Source of the DNA: Planctomycetia bacterium
GTDB lineage: Bacteria > Planctomycetota > Planctomycetia > Pirellulales > JACPPG01
Direction: 5' to 3'
Assembly: GCA_016191115.1 (NCBI GenBank)
Contig: JACPPG010000008.1
Coordinates: forward strand, 1 to 32,095
Length of the DNA: 32,095 nt
Made by a program: the position numbers and the translations under genes. The notes under the pieces are model-generated. The model did not search any database. It was not told the DNA's origin and saw only the letters and a list, made by a program, of their open reading frames with translations. Below, in pieces: positions 1 to 10,124 of the stretch (its first letter is position 1; the number at the start of each line of letters is the position of its first letter).

Positions 1-36
1 TGGCAAGGACAGCGTCGAATTGATACGCTCGGCCAT
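1..36 (-). CDS. 5' end of a leftward gene running off the window
   Basis: Reading leftward, an ATG at 36-34 opens a frame (M-A-E-R-I-N-S-T-L-S-L-P) that stays open to the window edge. An AGGAG Shine-Dalgarno sequence lies at 50-46, nine bases upstream, which is good spacing. Only 12 codons are visible, so no function can be assigned. The gene would be divergent from the cytochrome-like gene at 286. Its reality rests only on the ribosome binding site and the open frame. Confidence 0.4.
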   Translation of the reverse strand, partial: MAERINSTLSLP

Positions 37-114
37 GGTGGCGTACTCCTGGGGAATTGGCTTTGTGACTAAACCAAATTCAAACCCAAGTACGCCGCCT
101 TTTTCAACTCATCT

Positions 115-140
115 CATCCACAACTTTCGGTTATAGCTCA
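115..140 (+). repeat. Sequence resembling the IS end at 31957-31982 (inverted)
   Basis: CATCCACAACTT, six variable bases, then ATAGCTCA. The same 12-mer and 8-mer with the same spacing occur on the minus strand at 31957-31982, giving 21 of 26 identical positions. The right-hand copy sits just past the stop of a probable transposase, so this may be the outer end or a relic of a related insertion sequence. No transposase remnant is visible beside it, and the match could be to another shared repeat. Confidence 0.35.
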
Positions 141-182
141 GATACGTACCGTGCGTAACGGCGCATGGACAGGCACGAGACG

Positions 183-235
183 AGAGGCCAGAGGCTAGAG
201 TGTCCCCAGCGCGACCCTCTAGCCTGTGGTCTGTG
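183..235. repeat. Palindromic leader repeat upstream of the first cytochrome-like gene
   Basis: AGGCTAGAG (192-200) and CTCTAGCCT (217-225) form a perfect 9-bp stem with a 16-base loop. Flanking AGGCCAG and GTGGCCT-type text extends the symmetry imperfectly. It lies 60 bases upstream of the start codon at 286, so it would be in the 5' leader or promoter region of that gene. No U-tract follows, so it does not look like an intrinsic terminator. It may be a dispersed intergenic repeat. Any regulatory role is inference. Confidence 0.45.
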
Positions 236-285
236 GCCTTTCGCCTGTGCCGCCTGCGGTCCGGCCGTGGTATGATCGGAACTCG

Positions 286-3200
286 ATGGGAACCATGACG
301 ATTCGCCAATTCGTGCCCTCGCGGCCGCGCGTTCGCCTCCTGGCGGCGGCGTGGCTTTTTGCGCTTGTGGCGCTTGGCGCCGCTGCCCGTGCCGGCGATG
401 GCGTCAGCTTCACCCGCGACGTGCGGCCGATCCTGGCCAACCATTGTTTCAAGTGTCACGGCCCGGACGACGCGGCTCGCCAGGCGGGGTTGCGGCTCGA
501 CCGGCGTGAAGCGGCCACGGCCGAGGCCGAATCGGGCGCGACGCCGATCGTGCCCGGCAAGCCGGAGGAGAGCGAGCTGGTGCGGCGGATCGTCTCCTCG
601 GACGCGGAGGCGCGGATGCCGCCGGCCGCCGCCAACAAGCCGCTCAGTCCCCAGCAGATGGCCACCTTGAAGGCCTGGATCGCCGCGGGAGCCCCGTACG
701 AAGCGCACTGGGCGTTTGTTCCGCCGCGGCAAGCCGCTCTGCCAGCGGTGCGGGACGCGGCCTGGCCGCGCAATCCAATCGACCATTTTGTTCTGTCGAG
801 ACTCGATACCGCCGGCCTGCGCCCCTCGCCCGAGGCCGACAAGCATACGTTGGTCCGGCGTCTGCACTTGGACCTGATCGGCCTGCCTCCGACGCCTGAA
901 GAGGTGAACGCCTTCGTGGCCGACGCATCGCCCCAGGCTTATGAAGTGTTGGTCGACCGCTTGCTGGCGTCGCCTCACTACGGTGAGCGGTGGGCCCGCC
1001 GATGGCTCGACTTGGCCCGCTACGCCGACACCAACGGCTACGAAAAAGACCGGGTGCGGTCGATCTGGCCGTATCGGGACTGGGTGATCGCAGCGCTGGG
1101 CGCCGACATGCCGTTCGACCAGTTCACCATCGAGCAGTTGGCCGGGGACATGTTGCCAGGCGCGACGGTCGATCAGCGGATCGCCACAGGCTTTCATCGC
1201 AATACCATGCTCAACGAGGAAGGGGGCGTCGATCCGCTCGAGTTCCGCTTCCACGCCATGGTGGACCGCGTAAGCACAACCGGCACCGTATGGCTGGGTC
1301 TGACCGTTGGCTGCGCTCAGTGCCACACGCACAAGTACGACCCGATCCCGCAGCGAGACTACTATCGGCTGATGGCCTTCTTGAACAACGCCGACGAGCC
1401 GGAAATGGACGTGCCGCGGCCGGACATCGCCGAGCGCCGCGCGGAAATCGAGGCCCACATCGCGGCGATCGAGGCGGATCTGCCGAACCGCTTCCCACTC
1501 AAAGGGGAGTACCGCTGGCACGACGCGGCGCTCGTGAGCGTCACTTCCGCCGGTGGCGCGGAGGCCGAGGTCCAAGACGACGGCACGATTCGCGTCTCCG
1601 GCGCAGCGCCGGAGAAGGACACGTACACGCTGGTGCTCGATAGCGACGTGCGGAATGTCTCGGCCGTGCGGCTCGAAGCCCTGACCGACCCGAAGCTGCC
1701 GAAGAAGGGACCAGGCCGCACCCCGCATGGCAACTTTGTCTTGACCGAGATCGCGGTTGTCGCGGCTCCATCCGAGGAATCTGAGCATCAGCAGCCCGTT
1801 GCCATCGCCTCGGCGGTTGCCGATTTCTCGCAAGAGGGTTTTCCGCCGGAAAGGGCCTTCGACGGCGACGACAAGACGGGCTGGGCGATTCAAGGCCCAG
1901 AGCCCTGGAACGTGGATCGCTCGGCGACGTTCCGCTTCCGCGAGCCGTGGACCGCGGCGGGCCGCTCGCGGTGGACGATTCGGTTGGCCCAGGACTACGG
2001 CGGCGGCCACACGATGGGCCGTCTCCGGCTGCAGCTTGGCGAGCGCATCGAGGACGATCGGCCCGAAGGCGTCCGCCGCCAGGACCATCTCACACGCCAG
2101 TTCAACGCCTGGCTCGCCAAGGAATCGGCGCGGGCGGTGCCGTGGACGCTCCTCAAGCCGGTCACGGCCGCGAGCAGTATCCCGACCTTGGCGATCCTCG
2201 AGGACGGTTCCGTGCTGGCCAGCGGCGACCAGTCGAAAAGCGACCTGTACCGGATCACGCTAGCCAGCGAGTTGCCGCGGATCGCGGCGCTGCGGCTGGA
2301 GGTCCTGCCGGACGACAGCCTGCCGAAGCGCGGGCCAGGTCGTATCGCCTACGAGGGGCCGTTCGGCGATTTTTTCTTGAGCGAGCTGGCCGTCCGCGCC
2401 GGCGGCGAGCGCGTCGCGCTCAAGGACGCCAGCCACTCCCGCGCCGGCGGCGAAGACGCGGCGGCCCGCGCCATCGACGGCGACCCGCAGACCGGCTGGA
2501 TGCTCGGCGGCGGGCAGGGCCAGGCGCACGAAGCGGTCTTCTCGCTCGCCGCGCCCTTGGCCGACGCCAAGACGATCAACCTCGAACTCTTGTTCGAGCG
2601 CTACTACGCGGCCGGCCTGGGACGCTTTCGCGTGTGGGCGACCGATGACCCGCGCCCCGTAACCGCCCGCGCCATCGAGAGCGACGTGCAGGCGCTATTG
2701 GCCCGGCCGGAGGCGGAGCGCACCGCCGCCGATCGCGACCGCTTGATGGCTTACTACCTGTCGATCGCGCCGGAGCTGGCCGGCGAGCGCGATGCGATTC
2801 GCAAGCTCCGCGAAAGCATGCCCGCCTATCCCACAACGCTAGTCATGGCCGAGCGGCGGGCCGAGAATCGCCGCGGCACGCACGTCCACAAACGCGGCGA
2901 GTTCCTCCAGCCAACCGACCCCATCGAGCCGGAGCTGGCGGAGCTCTTCGCGCCGCTTGGGCCCGACGAGCCGCACGACCGGCTCGCCTTCGCCCGCTGG
3001 CTCGCCAGCGAGCGAAATCCGCTCGTCGGCCGGGTGACGGTAAACCGGCACTGGGCGGCGCTCTTCGGCCGCGGCCTGGTCCGCACGACCGAGGATTTCG
3101 GCTACCAGGGGGAGCCACCCACGCATCCTGAGCTATTGGACTGGCTGGCGGTGGAGTTCATGCGGCACGGCTGGTCGGTCAAAAAGCTGCACAAGCTGAT

Positions 3201-3897
3201 CGTGACCAGTGCCACGTACCGGCAGTCGTCGCGCGTCACGCCCGAACTCTTGGAAAAGGACCCGCAGAACAAGCTGCTCGCCCGCGCGCCCCGCGTCCGT
3301 TTGGACGCCGAGCTGGTGCGCGACGCGGTGCTGCGGGCAAGCGGCCTTTTGTCGGAGAAGATCGGCGGGCCGAGCGTGTTTCCGCCCCAGCCGGCGAGCG
3401 TCACGTCCGAGGGGGCCTACGGCGGCCTGGCGTGGAAGGTGAGCGAGGGCCCGGACCGCTACCGCCGCGGGCTGTACACGTTCAGCAAGCGGACGGCGCC
3501 CTTTGCCATGTTCATCGCCTTCGACGCCGCCAGCGGCGAGGCATGCTTGGCGCGCCGCGAAGTGTCGAACACGCCGCTGCAATCGCTGACGCTACTGAAC
3601 GACAGCGCGTTTGTCGAAGCGGCGCAGGCATTGGGGAAGCTGTTGGCCGCCAAGGCGACGCCCGAGAGCGAGCGGCTCGACGAGCTGTTCCTGCGTTGCG
3701 TCAGCCGCCCTCCCTGTGACGTCGAACGAGCGACGCTGCTGGCGTTCCATCAAGCAAATCAAGAGCGCCTCGCGAAGCACGAGCTCGACGCGGCGGCGAT
3801 TGCAGGAGGCGGCGAGGAGGACGCGCTTCCACGCGCCGCGTGGACCCTCACCGCCCGCGCCGTATTGAACCTCGACGAGGCGATCACCAAGGAGTAG
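286..3897 (+). CDS. Secreted PSCyt1-DUF1549-DUF1553 cytochrome-like protein (first copy)
   Basis: A 1203-residue exported protein of the planctomycete cytochrome-like family. An N-terminal signal peptide (about residues 10-36) is followed by a PSCyt1 domain with CFKCH at 54-58. The DUF1549 (PSCyt2) region, about 160-370, holds a second heme-type motif CAQCH at 343-347. DUF1553 (PSD1) spans about 890-1190 and ends in the family's conserved C-terminus NLDEAITKE. Between DUF1549 and DUF1553 lies an insert made of two related modules (about 416-587 and 623-787), each with an LP-K-GPGR-type motif and a DG-TGW motif like discoidin or lectin folds. The second cytochrome-like gene has only one such module. 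The ATG at 286 is preferred to a GTG at 226 because it starts just before the signal peptide; ATG 295 is also possible. These proteins are nearly always paired with a DUF1501 partner, as here. The biochemical role is not established. Polysaccharide or sulfated-glycan metabolism at the cell envelope is an often suggested inference. Confidence 0.93.
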   Translation: MGTMTIRQFVPSRPRVRLLAAAWLFALVALGAAARAGDGVSFTRDVRPILANHCFKCHGPDDAARQAGLRLDRREAATAEAESGATPIVPGKPEESELVRRIVSSDAEARMPPAAANKPLSPQQMATLKAWIAAGAPYEAHWAFVPPRQAALPAVRDAAWPRNPIDHFVLSRLDTAGLRPSPEADKHTLVRRLHLDLIGLPPTPEEVNAFVADASPQAYEVLVDRLLASPHYGERWARRWLDLARYADTNGYEKDRVRSIWPYRDWVIAALGADMPFDQFTIEQLAGDMLPGATVDQRIATGFHRNTMLNEEGGVDPLEFRFHAMVDRVSTTGTVWLGLTVGCAQCHTHKYDPIPQRDYYRLMAFLNNADEPEMDVPRPDIAERRAEIEAHIAAIEADLPNRFPLKGEYRWHDAALVSVTSAGGAEAEVQDDGTIRVSGAAPEKDTYTLVLDSDVRNVSAVRLEALTDPKLPKKGPGRTPHGNFVLTEIAVVAAPSEESEHQQPVAIASAVADFSQEGFPPERAFDGDDKTGWAIQGPEPWNVDRSATFRFREPWTAAGRSRWTIRLAQDYGGGHTMGRLRLQLGERIEDDRPEGVRRQDHLTRQFNAWLAKESARAVPWTLLKPVTAASSIPTLAILEDGSVLASGDQSKSDLYRITLASELPRIAALRLEVLPDDSLPKRGPGRIAYEGPFGDFFLSELAVRAGGERVALKDASHSRAGGEDAAARAIDGDPQTGWMLGGGQGQAHEAVFSLAAPLADAKTINLELLFERYYAAGLGRFRVWATDDPRPVTARAIESDVQALLARPEAERTAADRDRLMAYYLSIAPELAGERDAIRKLRESMPAYPTTLVMAERRAENRRGTHVHKRGEFLQPTDPIEPELAELFAPLGPDEPHDRLAFARWLASERNPLVGRVTVNRHWAALFGRGLVRTTEDFGYQGEPPTHPELLDWLAVEFMRHGWSVKKLHKLIVTSATYRQSSRVTPELLEKDPQNKLLARAPRVRLDAELVRDAVLRASGLLSEKIGGPSVFPPQPASVTSEGAYGGLAWKVSEGPDRYRRGLYTFSKRTAPFAMFIAFDAASGEACLARREVSNTPLQSLTLLNDSAFVEAAQALGKLLAAKATPESERLDELFLRCVSRPPCDVERATLLAFHQANQERLAKHELDAAAIAGGGEEDALPRAAWTLTARAVLNLDEAITKE
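3889..3894 (+). promoter_or_regulatory. Shine-Dalgarno AAGGAG inside the last codons of the upstream gene
   Basis: AAGGAG is the Lys-Glu codon pair ending the cytochrome-like protein (stop at 3895-3897). It lies eight bases before the GTG start at 3903. This placement decides the start of the DUF1501 gene and implies translational coupling. The same hexamer ends the second cytochrome-like gene at 8618-8623. Confidence 0.7.
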
Positions 3898-3902
3898 CGA
3901 GC

Positions 3903-5354
3903 GTGTCACCGCACGAGCAATCGCGATTGCATCTCACGCGACGAGCGTTCCTGCACGACAGCGGCCTCGGGCTGGGGCGGATCGCGCTCGCTTCGCTATT
4001 GGCCGGCGCCTGGGAGCCGCGAGCCAGCCACGCCGCCACCACCGCCGCGGCCGCCGACCCGCTCGCGCCAAAGCCGGGCCATTTCGCCCCGCACGCCAAG
4101 AGTGTCATTCACCTCTTCATGGCGGGCGGGCCCAGCCATCTCGATCTTTTCGATTTCAAGCCGCAGCTTGCCAAGTTCGAGGGGAAGCCGATCCCGCCGG
4201 AAGTGATCGGCGGGCAGCGGTACGCGTTCATCCGCGCGGACGCCGCGGCGCTCGGTCCGCGCTTCAAGTTCGACAAGCACGGCCAGTGCGGGGCGGAGAT
4301 CGCCGAGGTGATGCCGCACCTGGCCGGCGTGGTGGACGATATCTGCATCGTGCGTTCGCTACGGACCGATCAATTCAATCACGCCCCGGCGCAAATCTTC
4401 CTGAACACCGGCTTCGCCCAGCCCGGCCGGCCTAGCATGGGCTCGTGGGTCACCTACGGGCTGGGCGCCGAAACGCGCGACCTGCCGGCCTACGTCGTGA
4501 TGAGTACCGGCAGCGGCATCAGCGGCGGCGCCGCCAACTGGAGCGCCGGCTTCCTCCCCACCGTACACGCCGGCGTGCGGCTGCGCAATTCCGGCGATCC
4601 GATCCTGAACGTGTCGAGCCCGGCCGGCATCGACCGCGAGGCGGAGCGGGCCACGTTCGACGTGATCGGCCAACTGAATCGCGCGCGTCTGGACGCTATC
4701 GCCGATCCGGAGATCGCCACGCGGATCGCCTCCTATGAAATGGCGTACCGCCTGCAATCGTCCGCCCCGGAGCTGATGGACTTGAAGAGCGAGACGCAAG
4801 CCACGCTCGACATGTACGGCGTCGATCCGGCCAAGCCGTCGTTTGCCCGCGCCTGCCTGCTCGCCCGGCGGATGGTCGAGCGGGGCGTGCGGTTCGTGAA
4901 CATCTATCACGAAGGGTGGGACGCGCACAGCGACCTGGTGGGCAACCACAAAAAAAACTGCGGCGAGACGGACCAGGGCGCCGCGGCGCTGGTGAAGGAC
5001 TTGCGGCAGCGCGGCCTGTTGGACGCAACGCTCGTGATCTGGGGAGGCGAGTTCGGCCGCACGCCGATGATTGAGAGCAACGTGGCGCTAAAGCGCAGCC
5101 TGGGACGCGACCACCACCCGCAAGCCTTCAGCGTGTGGCTGGCAGGCGGGGGCGTGAAACCGGGCCTCACCTACGGCCGGACCGACGAGCTGGGCTTCAA
5201 CATCGTGGAAAACCAGGTACACGTCCACGACCTGCAAGCGACGGTGCTGAACCAGCTTGGCCTGGACCACGAGCGACTGACGTTCCGCTACGCCGGCCGC
5301 GATTTTCGGCTGACGGACGTGCACGGCCGGGTCGTTCGGGATATCCTGGCGTGA
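3903..5354 (+). CDS. Tat-exported DUF1501 protein (first copy)
   Basis: A 483-residue protein of the DUF1501 family, which is related in fold to alkaline phosphatase/sulfatase-type enzymes. The N-terminus carries a twin-arginine-type signal, TRRAFL at residues 12-17, followed by a hydrophobic stretch to about 36, so export in folded form is likely. Family landmarks include GGPSHLDLFD near the N-terminus, [19 protein letters not shown] and GRDHHPQAF, with His/Asp residues suited to metal binding. Translation probably starts at GTG 3903, which has AAGGAG eight bases upstream. Longer in-frame starts would run back into the preceding gene. It follows the cytochrome-like gene by five bases and is surely co-transcribed with it. 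Substrate unknown; the partner is presumably the cytochrome-like protein. Confidence 0.9.
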   Translation: MSPHEQSRLHLTRRAFLHDSGLGLGRIALASLLAGAWEPRASHAATTAAAADPLAPKPGHFAPHAKSVIHLFMAGGPSHLDLFDFKPQLAKFEGKPIPPEVIGGQRYAFIRADAAALGPRFKFDKHGQCGAEIAEVMPHLAGVVDDICIVRSLRTDQFNHAPAQIFLNTGFAQPGRPSMGSWVTYGLGAETRDLPAYVVMSTGSGISGGAANWSAGFLPTVHAGVRLRNSGDPILNVSSPAGIDREAERATFDVIGQLNRARLDAIADPEIATRIASYEMAYRLQSSAPELMDLKSETQATLDMYGVDPAKPSFARACLLARRMVERGVRFVNIYHEGWDAHSDLVGNHKKNCGETDQGAAALVKDLRQRGLLDATLVIWGGEFGRTPMIESNVALKRSLGRDHHPQAFSVWLAGGGVKPGLTYGRTDELGFNIVENQVHVHDLQATVLNQLGLDHERLTFRYAGRDFRLTDVHGRVVRDILA

Positions 5355-5357
5355 AGG

Positions 5358-5467
5358 ACGAATGTCAAAGCTCAAATGTCTAAAGAAATCCGAATGACGA
5401 ATGTCGCATTGATAGGGTTTCGGGCTTCGTGCTTCGACATTCTTTTGACATTCGTGTTTCGTCATTC
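5358..5467. repeat. Degenerate palindromic intergenic repeat (GAATGACGAA family), copy A
   Basis: The spacer between the two gene pairs is built of short inverted motifs. ACGAATGTCAAA (5358-5369) is the exact reverse complement of 5444-5455, and GAATGACGAA (5392-5401) is the exact reverse complement of 5458-5467. The arms interleave (A, B, A', B') rather than nest. The words TTTGACATTCG and TCGTCATTC recur at 21358-21389. This looks like a dispersed, decayed repeat family and not a terminator. Confidence 0.6.
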
Positions 5468-5491
5468 GACCTTTGCGCCGCTCTGAGACCC

Positions 5492-8400
5492 ATGCGTCGT
5501 TCCTGCTCCTTGTTGGCGATTGTCCTCGCGGCGGCGACGTTCGCCGCGCGCGCGGTCGCCGACGAACCCCCGGACTACGCGCGCGACATCCGGCCGATCC
5601 TTGCTAAGCACTGTTTTCAGTGCCACGGCGCGGAAAAGCAGAATTCCGGCTTGCGGCTGGACGTGCGGTCGCGGGCACTCGCCGGCGGCGAATCGGGGCA
5701 GGCGGCCATCTCGCCGGGCAAGAGCGGCGAGAGCCCGGTCGCAACCCGCATCGCCAGCGGCGACCCCGAGCTGATGATGCCCCCCGACGGCGAGCGTCTT
5801 TCGGCCCGCGAGGTGGAGCTGGTCCGCGCGTGGATCGACGCCGGCGCCCGTTGGCCCGAAGAGCGCGCGGGCGAGGAACTGCTGAAGCGTTCGCATTGGG
5901 CGTTTCAGCCGCCGGGCAGGCCGGAAGTGCCGGCGGTCCGCGCCGGCGATTGGGTGCGCAACCCGATCGACAACTTTGTGCTCGCGCGGCTCGAGGCCGA
6001 GGGCCTGGCGCCGTCGGCCGAGGCCGATCGCATGGCGCTCGTGCGGCGGTTGAGCCTCGATCTGGTAGGGCTGCCCCCGTCGATCGCCGAGGTCGACGCT
6101 TTCGTCGCCGACAATACCGAGGGGGCGTACCAGCGGGCTATCGAGCGGCTTCTCGCGTCGCCCCACTACGGCGAACGCTGGGCCCGCCACTGGCTCGATG
6201 CGGCGCGCTATGCCGACAGCGACGGCTACGAAAAGGACAAATCGCGGCAGGTGTGGTTCTATCGCGACTGGGCGATCAACGCCCTCAATCGCGACCTGCC
6301 TTACGATCAGTTCGTGATCGAGCAGATCGCCGGCGATCTCTTGCCCGACGCAAGCCAGGACCGGTTCGTGGCCACCGGCTTTTTGCGCAATGCGATGACC
6401 AACGAGGAAGGGGGCATCGACCCCGAGCAGTTCCGTATGGAAGCAATGTTCGACCGCATGGACGCGATCGGCAAGAGCATCCTGGGCATCACCATCCAGT
6501 GCGCCCAATGCCACAACCACAAGTACGATCCACTTACGCAGGAAGACTACTACCGGATGTTCGCGCTGTTGAACGACGCCCACGAGGCGAACATCGCCGT
6601 CTACACGCCGCAGGAGCAATTGCGCAAGGCCGACCTGGTGCGGCAGATCGACCGCATCGAGGCCGATCTCAAGCACCACACGCCCGACTGGGCCGAGCGG
6701 ATGGCAGCCTGGGAAGCAACGGTTCGCGACAACCAGCCGGCCTGGACCGTCGTGCGGCCGGAGCTCGATTCGTCCGGCGGCACGAAGCACACCCTGCAAG
6801 AGGACGGGTCGATCCTCGCGCAAGGGTACGCGCCGACCAAGCACTCGCCCAAGTTCACCGTCCAGACCGAGGCGCCATCGATCGCCGCCTTTCGCCTGGA
6901 GCTGCTGACCGACCCCAATCTGCCGCTTGCCGGACCGGGCCGGTCGATCTGGGGCACGGCGGCGCTCACGGAGTTCGAGGTTGAGGCCGCGCCGGCCGGC
7001 GCTCCCGAAAAACGGCAGAAGGTCAAGCTCAAGGCGGCCACGGCCGACGTCAATCCGCCGGAGACGCCGCTGGCGAAAATCTTTGACGATCGCAGCGGCA
7101 AGCGCCGCGTCACCGGGCCGATCGCCTTCGCCCTCGACGGCAACGGGGAAACGGCCTGGGGGACCGACGCCGGGCCTGGCCGTCGCAACCAGCCGCGGAA
7201 AGCGGTGTTCGTGGCCGAGACGCCGATCGCCAACCTGGCCGGCACGGTCCTCACGTTCACGCTCGCGCAGAATCACGGCGGCTGGAACAGCGACGACAAT
7301 CAGAACCACAACCTCGGTCGCTTCCGCCTCTCGATCACCCCAGCGGCCGACGCCGTGGCCGATCCGTTGCCGACCTATGTGCGCGAGGCGCTGGCGGTCC
7401 CGGCCGCCGAGCGCACGCCGCGGCAAACCGATGCGATCTTCGGCTTCTGGCGCACGACCGTGCCCGACTGGCAGGAGGCCAACGCGCGGATCGAGGAGCT
7501 GTGGCGCGAGCATCCCGAGGGCTCTTCGCAATTGGCGATGATCGCCCGCGACAAGCCGCGCGATACGCACCTGCTGAAGCGCGGCGATTTCCTCAAGCCC
7601 GACCGGGCCGTGGCGCCGGGCGTGCCGTCGTTTCTGCACCCGCTCGCGGCGGACGCGCCGCCGACGCGGCTGTCGTTCGCCCGCTGGCTGGTCGACCGCC
7701 GCTCGCCGACGACGGCGCGGGCGATCGTCAATCGGGTCTGGCAGGGGTATTTCGGCACGGGGCTGGTGAGCACGAGCGAGGACCTGGGCACGCAGAGCGA
7801 GCCGCCGTCGCACCCGGCGCTACTCGATTGGCTGGCCGTGGAGTTCATGGACCGCGGCTGGAGCATGAAACAGTTGCACCGGCTGATCCTCACGTCGGCC
7901 ACGTACCGGCAATCGTCGCGCGTCGCGCCCGATTTGCTGGCCCGCGACCCTTACAACCGGTTGCTTGCCCGGGGACCGCGCTTCCGCGTCGAAGGCGAGG
8001 TGGTGCGCGACATCGCGCTTGCGGCCAGCGGGCTCTTGACCGAGCGGATCGGCGGGCCGTCGGTCTTTCCGCCATTGCCTGAGTTCATGCTCTTGCCGCC
8101 CGTGAGCTACGGCCCCAAGACCTGGCCTGCCTCGACCGGCGAGGACCGCTACCGCCGCGGGCTGTACACGTTCCGCTATCGGTCGCTGCCGTATCCGGTG
8201 CTGCAGACGTTCGATGCCCCCAACGGCGATTTCTCCTGCGTGCGGCGGGCCCGCTCGAACACGCCCCTGCAAGCGCTCGTCACGCTCAACGAGCCGATCT
8301 CGGTCGAGTGCGCGCGGGCGTTGGCGCGGCGGACGCTCGCCGAGTCCGAGAAAACCGATGACGCCCGGCTGCGGTACGCCTTCCGCCTGTGCGTCGCGCG

Positions 8401-8626
8401 GCCGCCGAGTTCGGAAGAGACTGCGGCGTTGTCGAAGTTCTACGAACAGCAGAAGGAGCGGGTGGCCGCCGGCTGGGTCAACGCCTGGCAGCTTGTCGCG
8501 GACAAGGAAGCCGATGCGGTGACGCCGCCGGCCGTGCCCGAAGGGGCCACGCCGACCGAACTGGCCGCATGGACGGCGGTCGCGCGGGTGCTCTTGAATC
8601 TCGACGAAACGATCACCAAGGAGTGA
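5492..8626 (+). CDS. Secreted PSCyt1-DUF1549-DUF1553 cytochrome-like protein (second copy)
   Basis: A 1044-residue paralogue of the protein at 286-3897. It has a signal peptide (about residues 1-24), PSCyt1 with CFQCH at 41-45, DUF1549 (about 155-365) with CAQCH at 337-341, one insert module with an LPLAGPGR motif, and a C-terminal DUF1553 ending NLDETITKE. The shared blocks [20 protein letters not shown] and RYRRGLYTF show close relationship. The main size difference from the first copy is one missing insert module. The ATG at 5492 directly precedes the signal peptide; an upstream in-frame start would read through the palindromic repeat. It heads the second two-gene unit. Heme attachment at CXXCH is expected from the motif. 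The function is not established. Confidence 0.93.
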   Translation: MRRSCSLLAIVLAAATFAARAVADEPPDYARDIRPILAKHCFQCHGAEKQNSGLRLDVRSRALAGGESGQAAISPGKSGESPVATRIASGDPELMMPPDGERLSAREVELVRAWIDAGARWPEERAGEELLKRSHWAFQPPGRPEVPAVRAGDWVRNPIDNFVLARLEAEGLAPSAEADRMALVRRLSLDLVGLPPSIAEVDAFVADNTEGAYQRAIERLLASPHYGERWARHWLDAARYADSDGYEKDKSRQVWFYRDWAINALNRDLPYDQFVIEQIAGDLLPDASQDRFVATGFLRNAMTNEEGGIDPEQFRMEAMFDRMDAIGKSILGITIQCAQCHNHKYDPLTQEDYYRMFALLNDAHEANIAVYTPQEQLRKADLVRQIDRIEADLKHHTPDWAERMAAWEATVRDNQPAWTVVRPELDSSGGTKHTLQEDGSILAQGYAPTKHSPKFTVQTEAPSIAAFRLELLTDPNLPLAGPGRSIWGTAALTEFEVEAAPAGAPEKRQKVKLKAATADVNPPETPLAKIFDDRSGKRRVTGPIAFALDGNGETAWGTDAGPGRRNQPRKAVFVAETPIANLAGTVLTFTLAQNHGGWNSDDNQNHNLGRFRLSITPAADAVADPLPTYVREALAVPAAERTPRQTDAIFGFWRTTVPDWQEANARIEELWREHPEGSSQLAMIARDKPRDTHLLKRGDFLKPDRAVAPGVPSFLHPLAADAPPTRLSFARWLVDRRSPTTARAIVNRVWQGYFGTGLVSTSEDLGTQSEPPSHPALLDWLAVEFMDRGWSMKQLHRLILTSATYRQSSRVAPDLLARDPYNRLLARGPRFRVEGEVVRDIALAASGLLTERIGGPSVFPPLPEFMLLPPVSYGPKTWPASTGEDRYRRGLYTFRYRSLPYPVLQTFDAPNGDFSCVRRARSNTPLQALVTLNEPISVECARALARRTLAESEKTDDARLRYAFRLCVARPPSSEETAALSKFYEQQKERVAAGWVNAWQLVADKEADAVTPPAVPEGATPTELAAWTAVARVLLNLDETITKE
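8618..8623 (+). promoter_or_regulatory. AAGGAG in the C-terminal codons, upstream of the second DUF1501 gene
   Basis: The last sense codons of the cytochrome-like gene again spell AAGGAG. The next ATG of the DUF1501 frame is at 8640, a spacing of 16 bases, longer than ideal. The hexamer may therefore act weakly, or re-initiation after the stop at 8624-8626 may supply ribosomes. Confidence 0.4.
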
Positions 8627-8639
8627 GGCGTCGAAGGCC

Positions 8640-10088
<1,449 letters not shown>

Positions 10089-10101
10089 GCGCTTAGGCGC
10101 C

Positions 10102-10124
10102 GGTCGATCGAAAGCGAATCGACC
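10102..10124. terminator. Possible hairpin between convergent genes
   Basis: GGTCGAT (10102-10108) and ATCGACC (10118-10124) form a 7-bp stem around a 9-base loop, in the 35-base gap between the DUF1501 stop and the stop of the leftward gene. There is no U-tract on either side. A bidirectional terminator role is suggested only by its position. Confidence 0.3.

Noticed and set aside
109..2088. Long leftward open frame opposite the first cytochrome-like gene
   Set aside because: It is antisense to a clear family protein, is Arg/Gly/His-rich without domains, and is the expected result of high GC at third codon positions.
5462..7813. Very long leftward open frame (783 codons) opposite the second cytochrome-like gene
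   Set aside because: Same reason: the opposite strand carries recognisable heme motifs and conserved domains, while this frame is low-complexity and has no family character.
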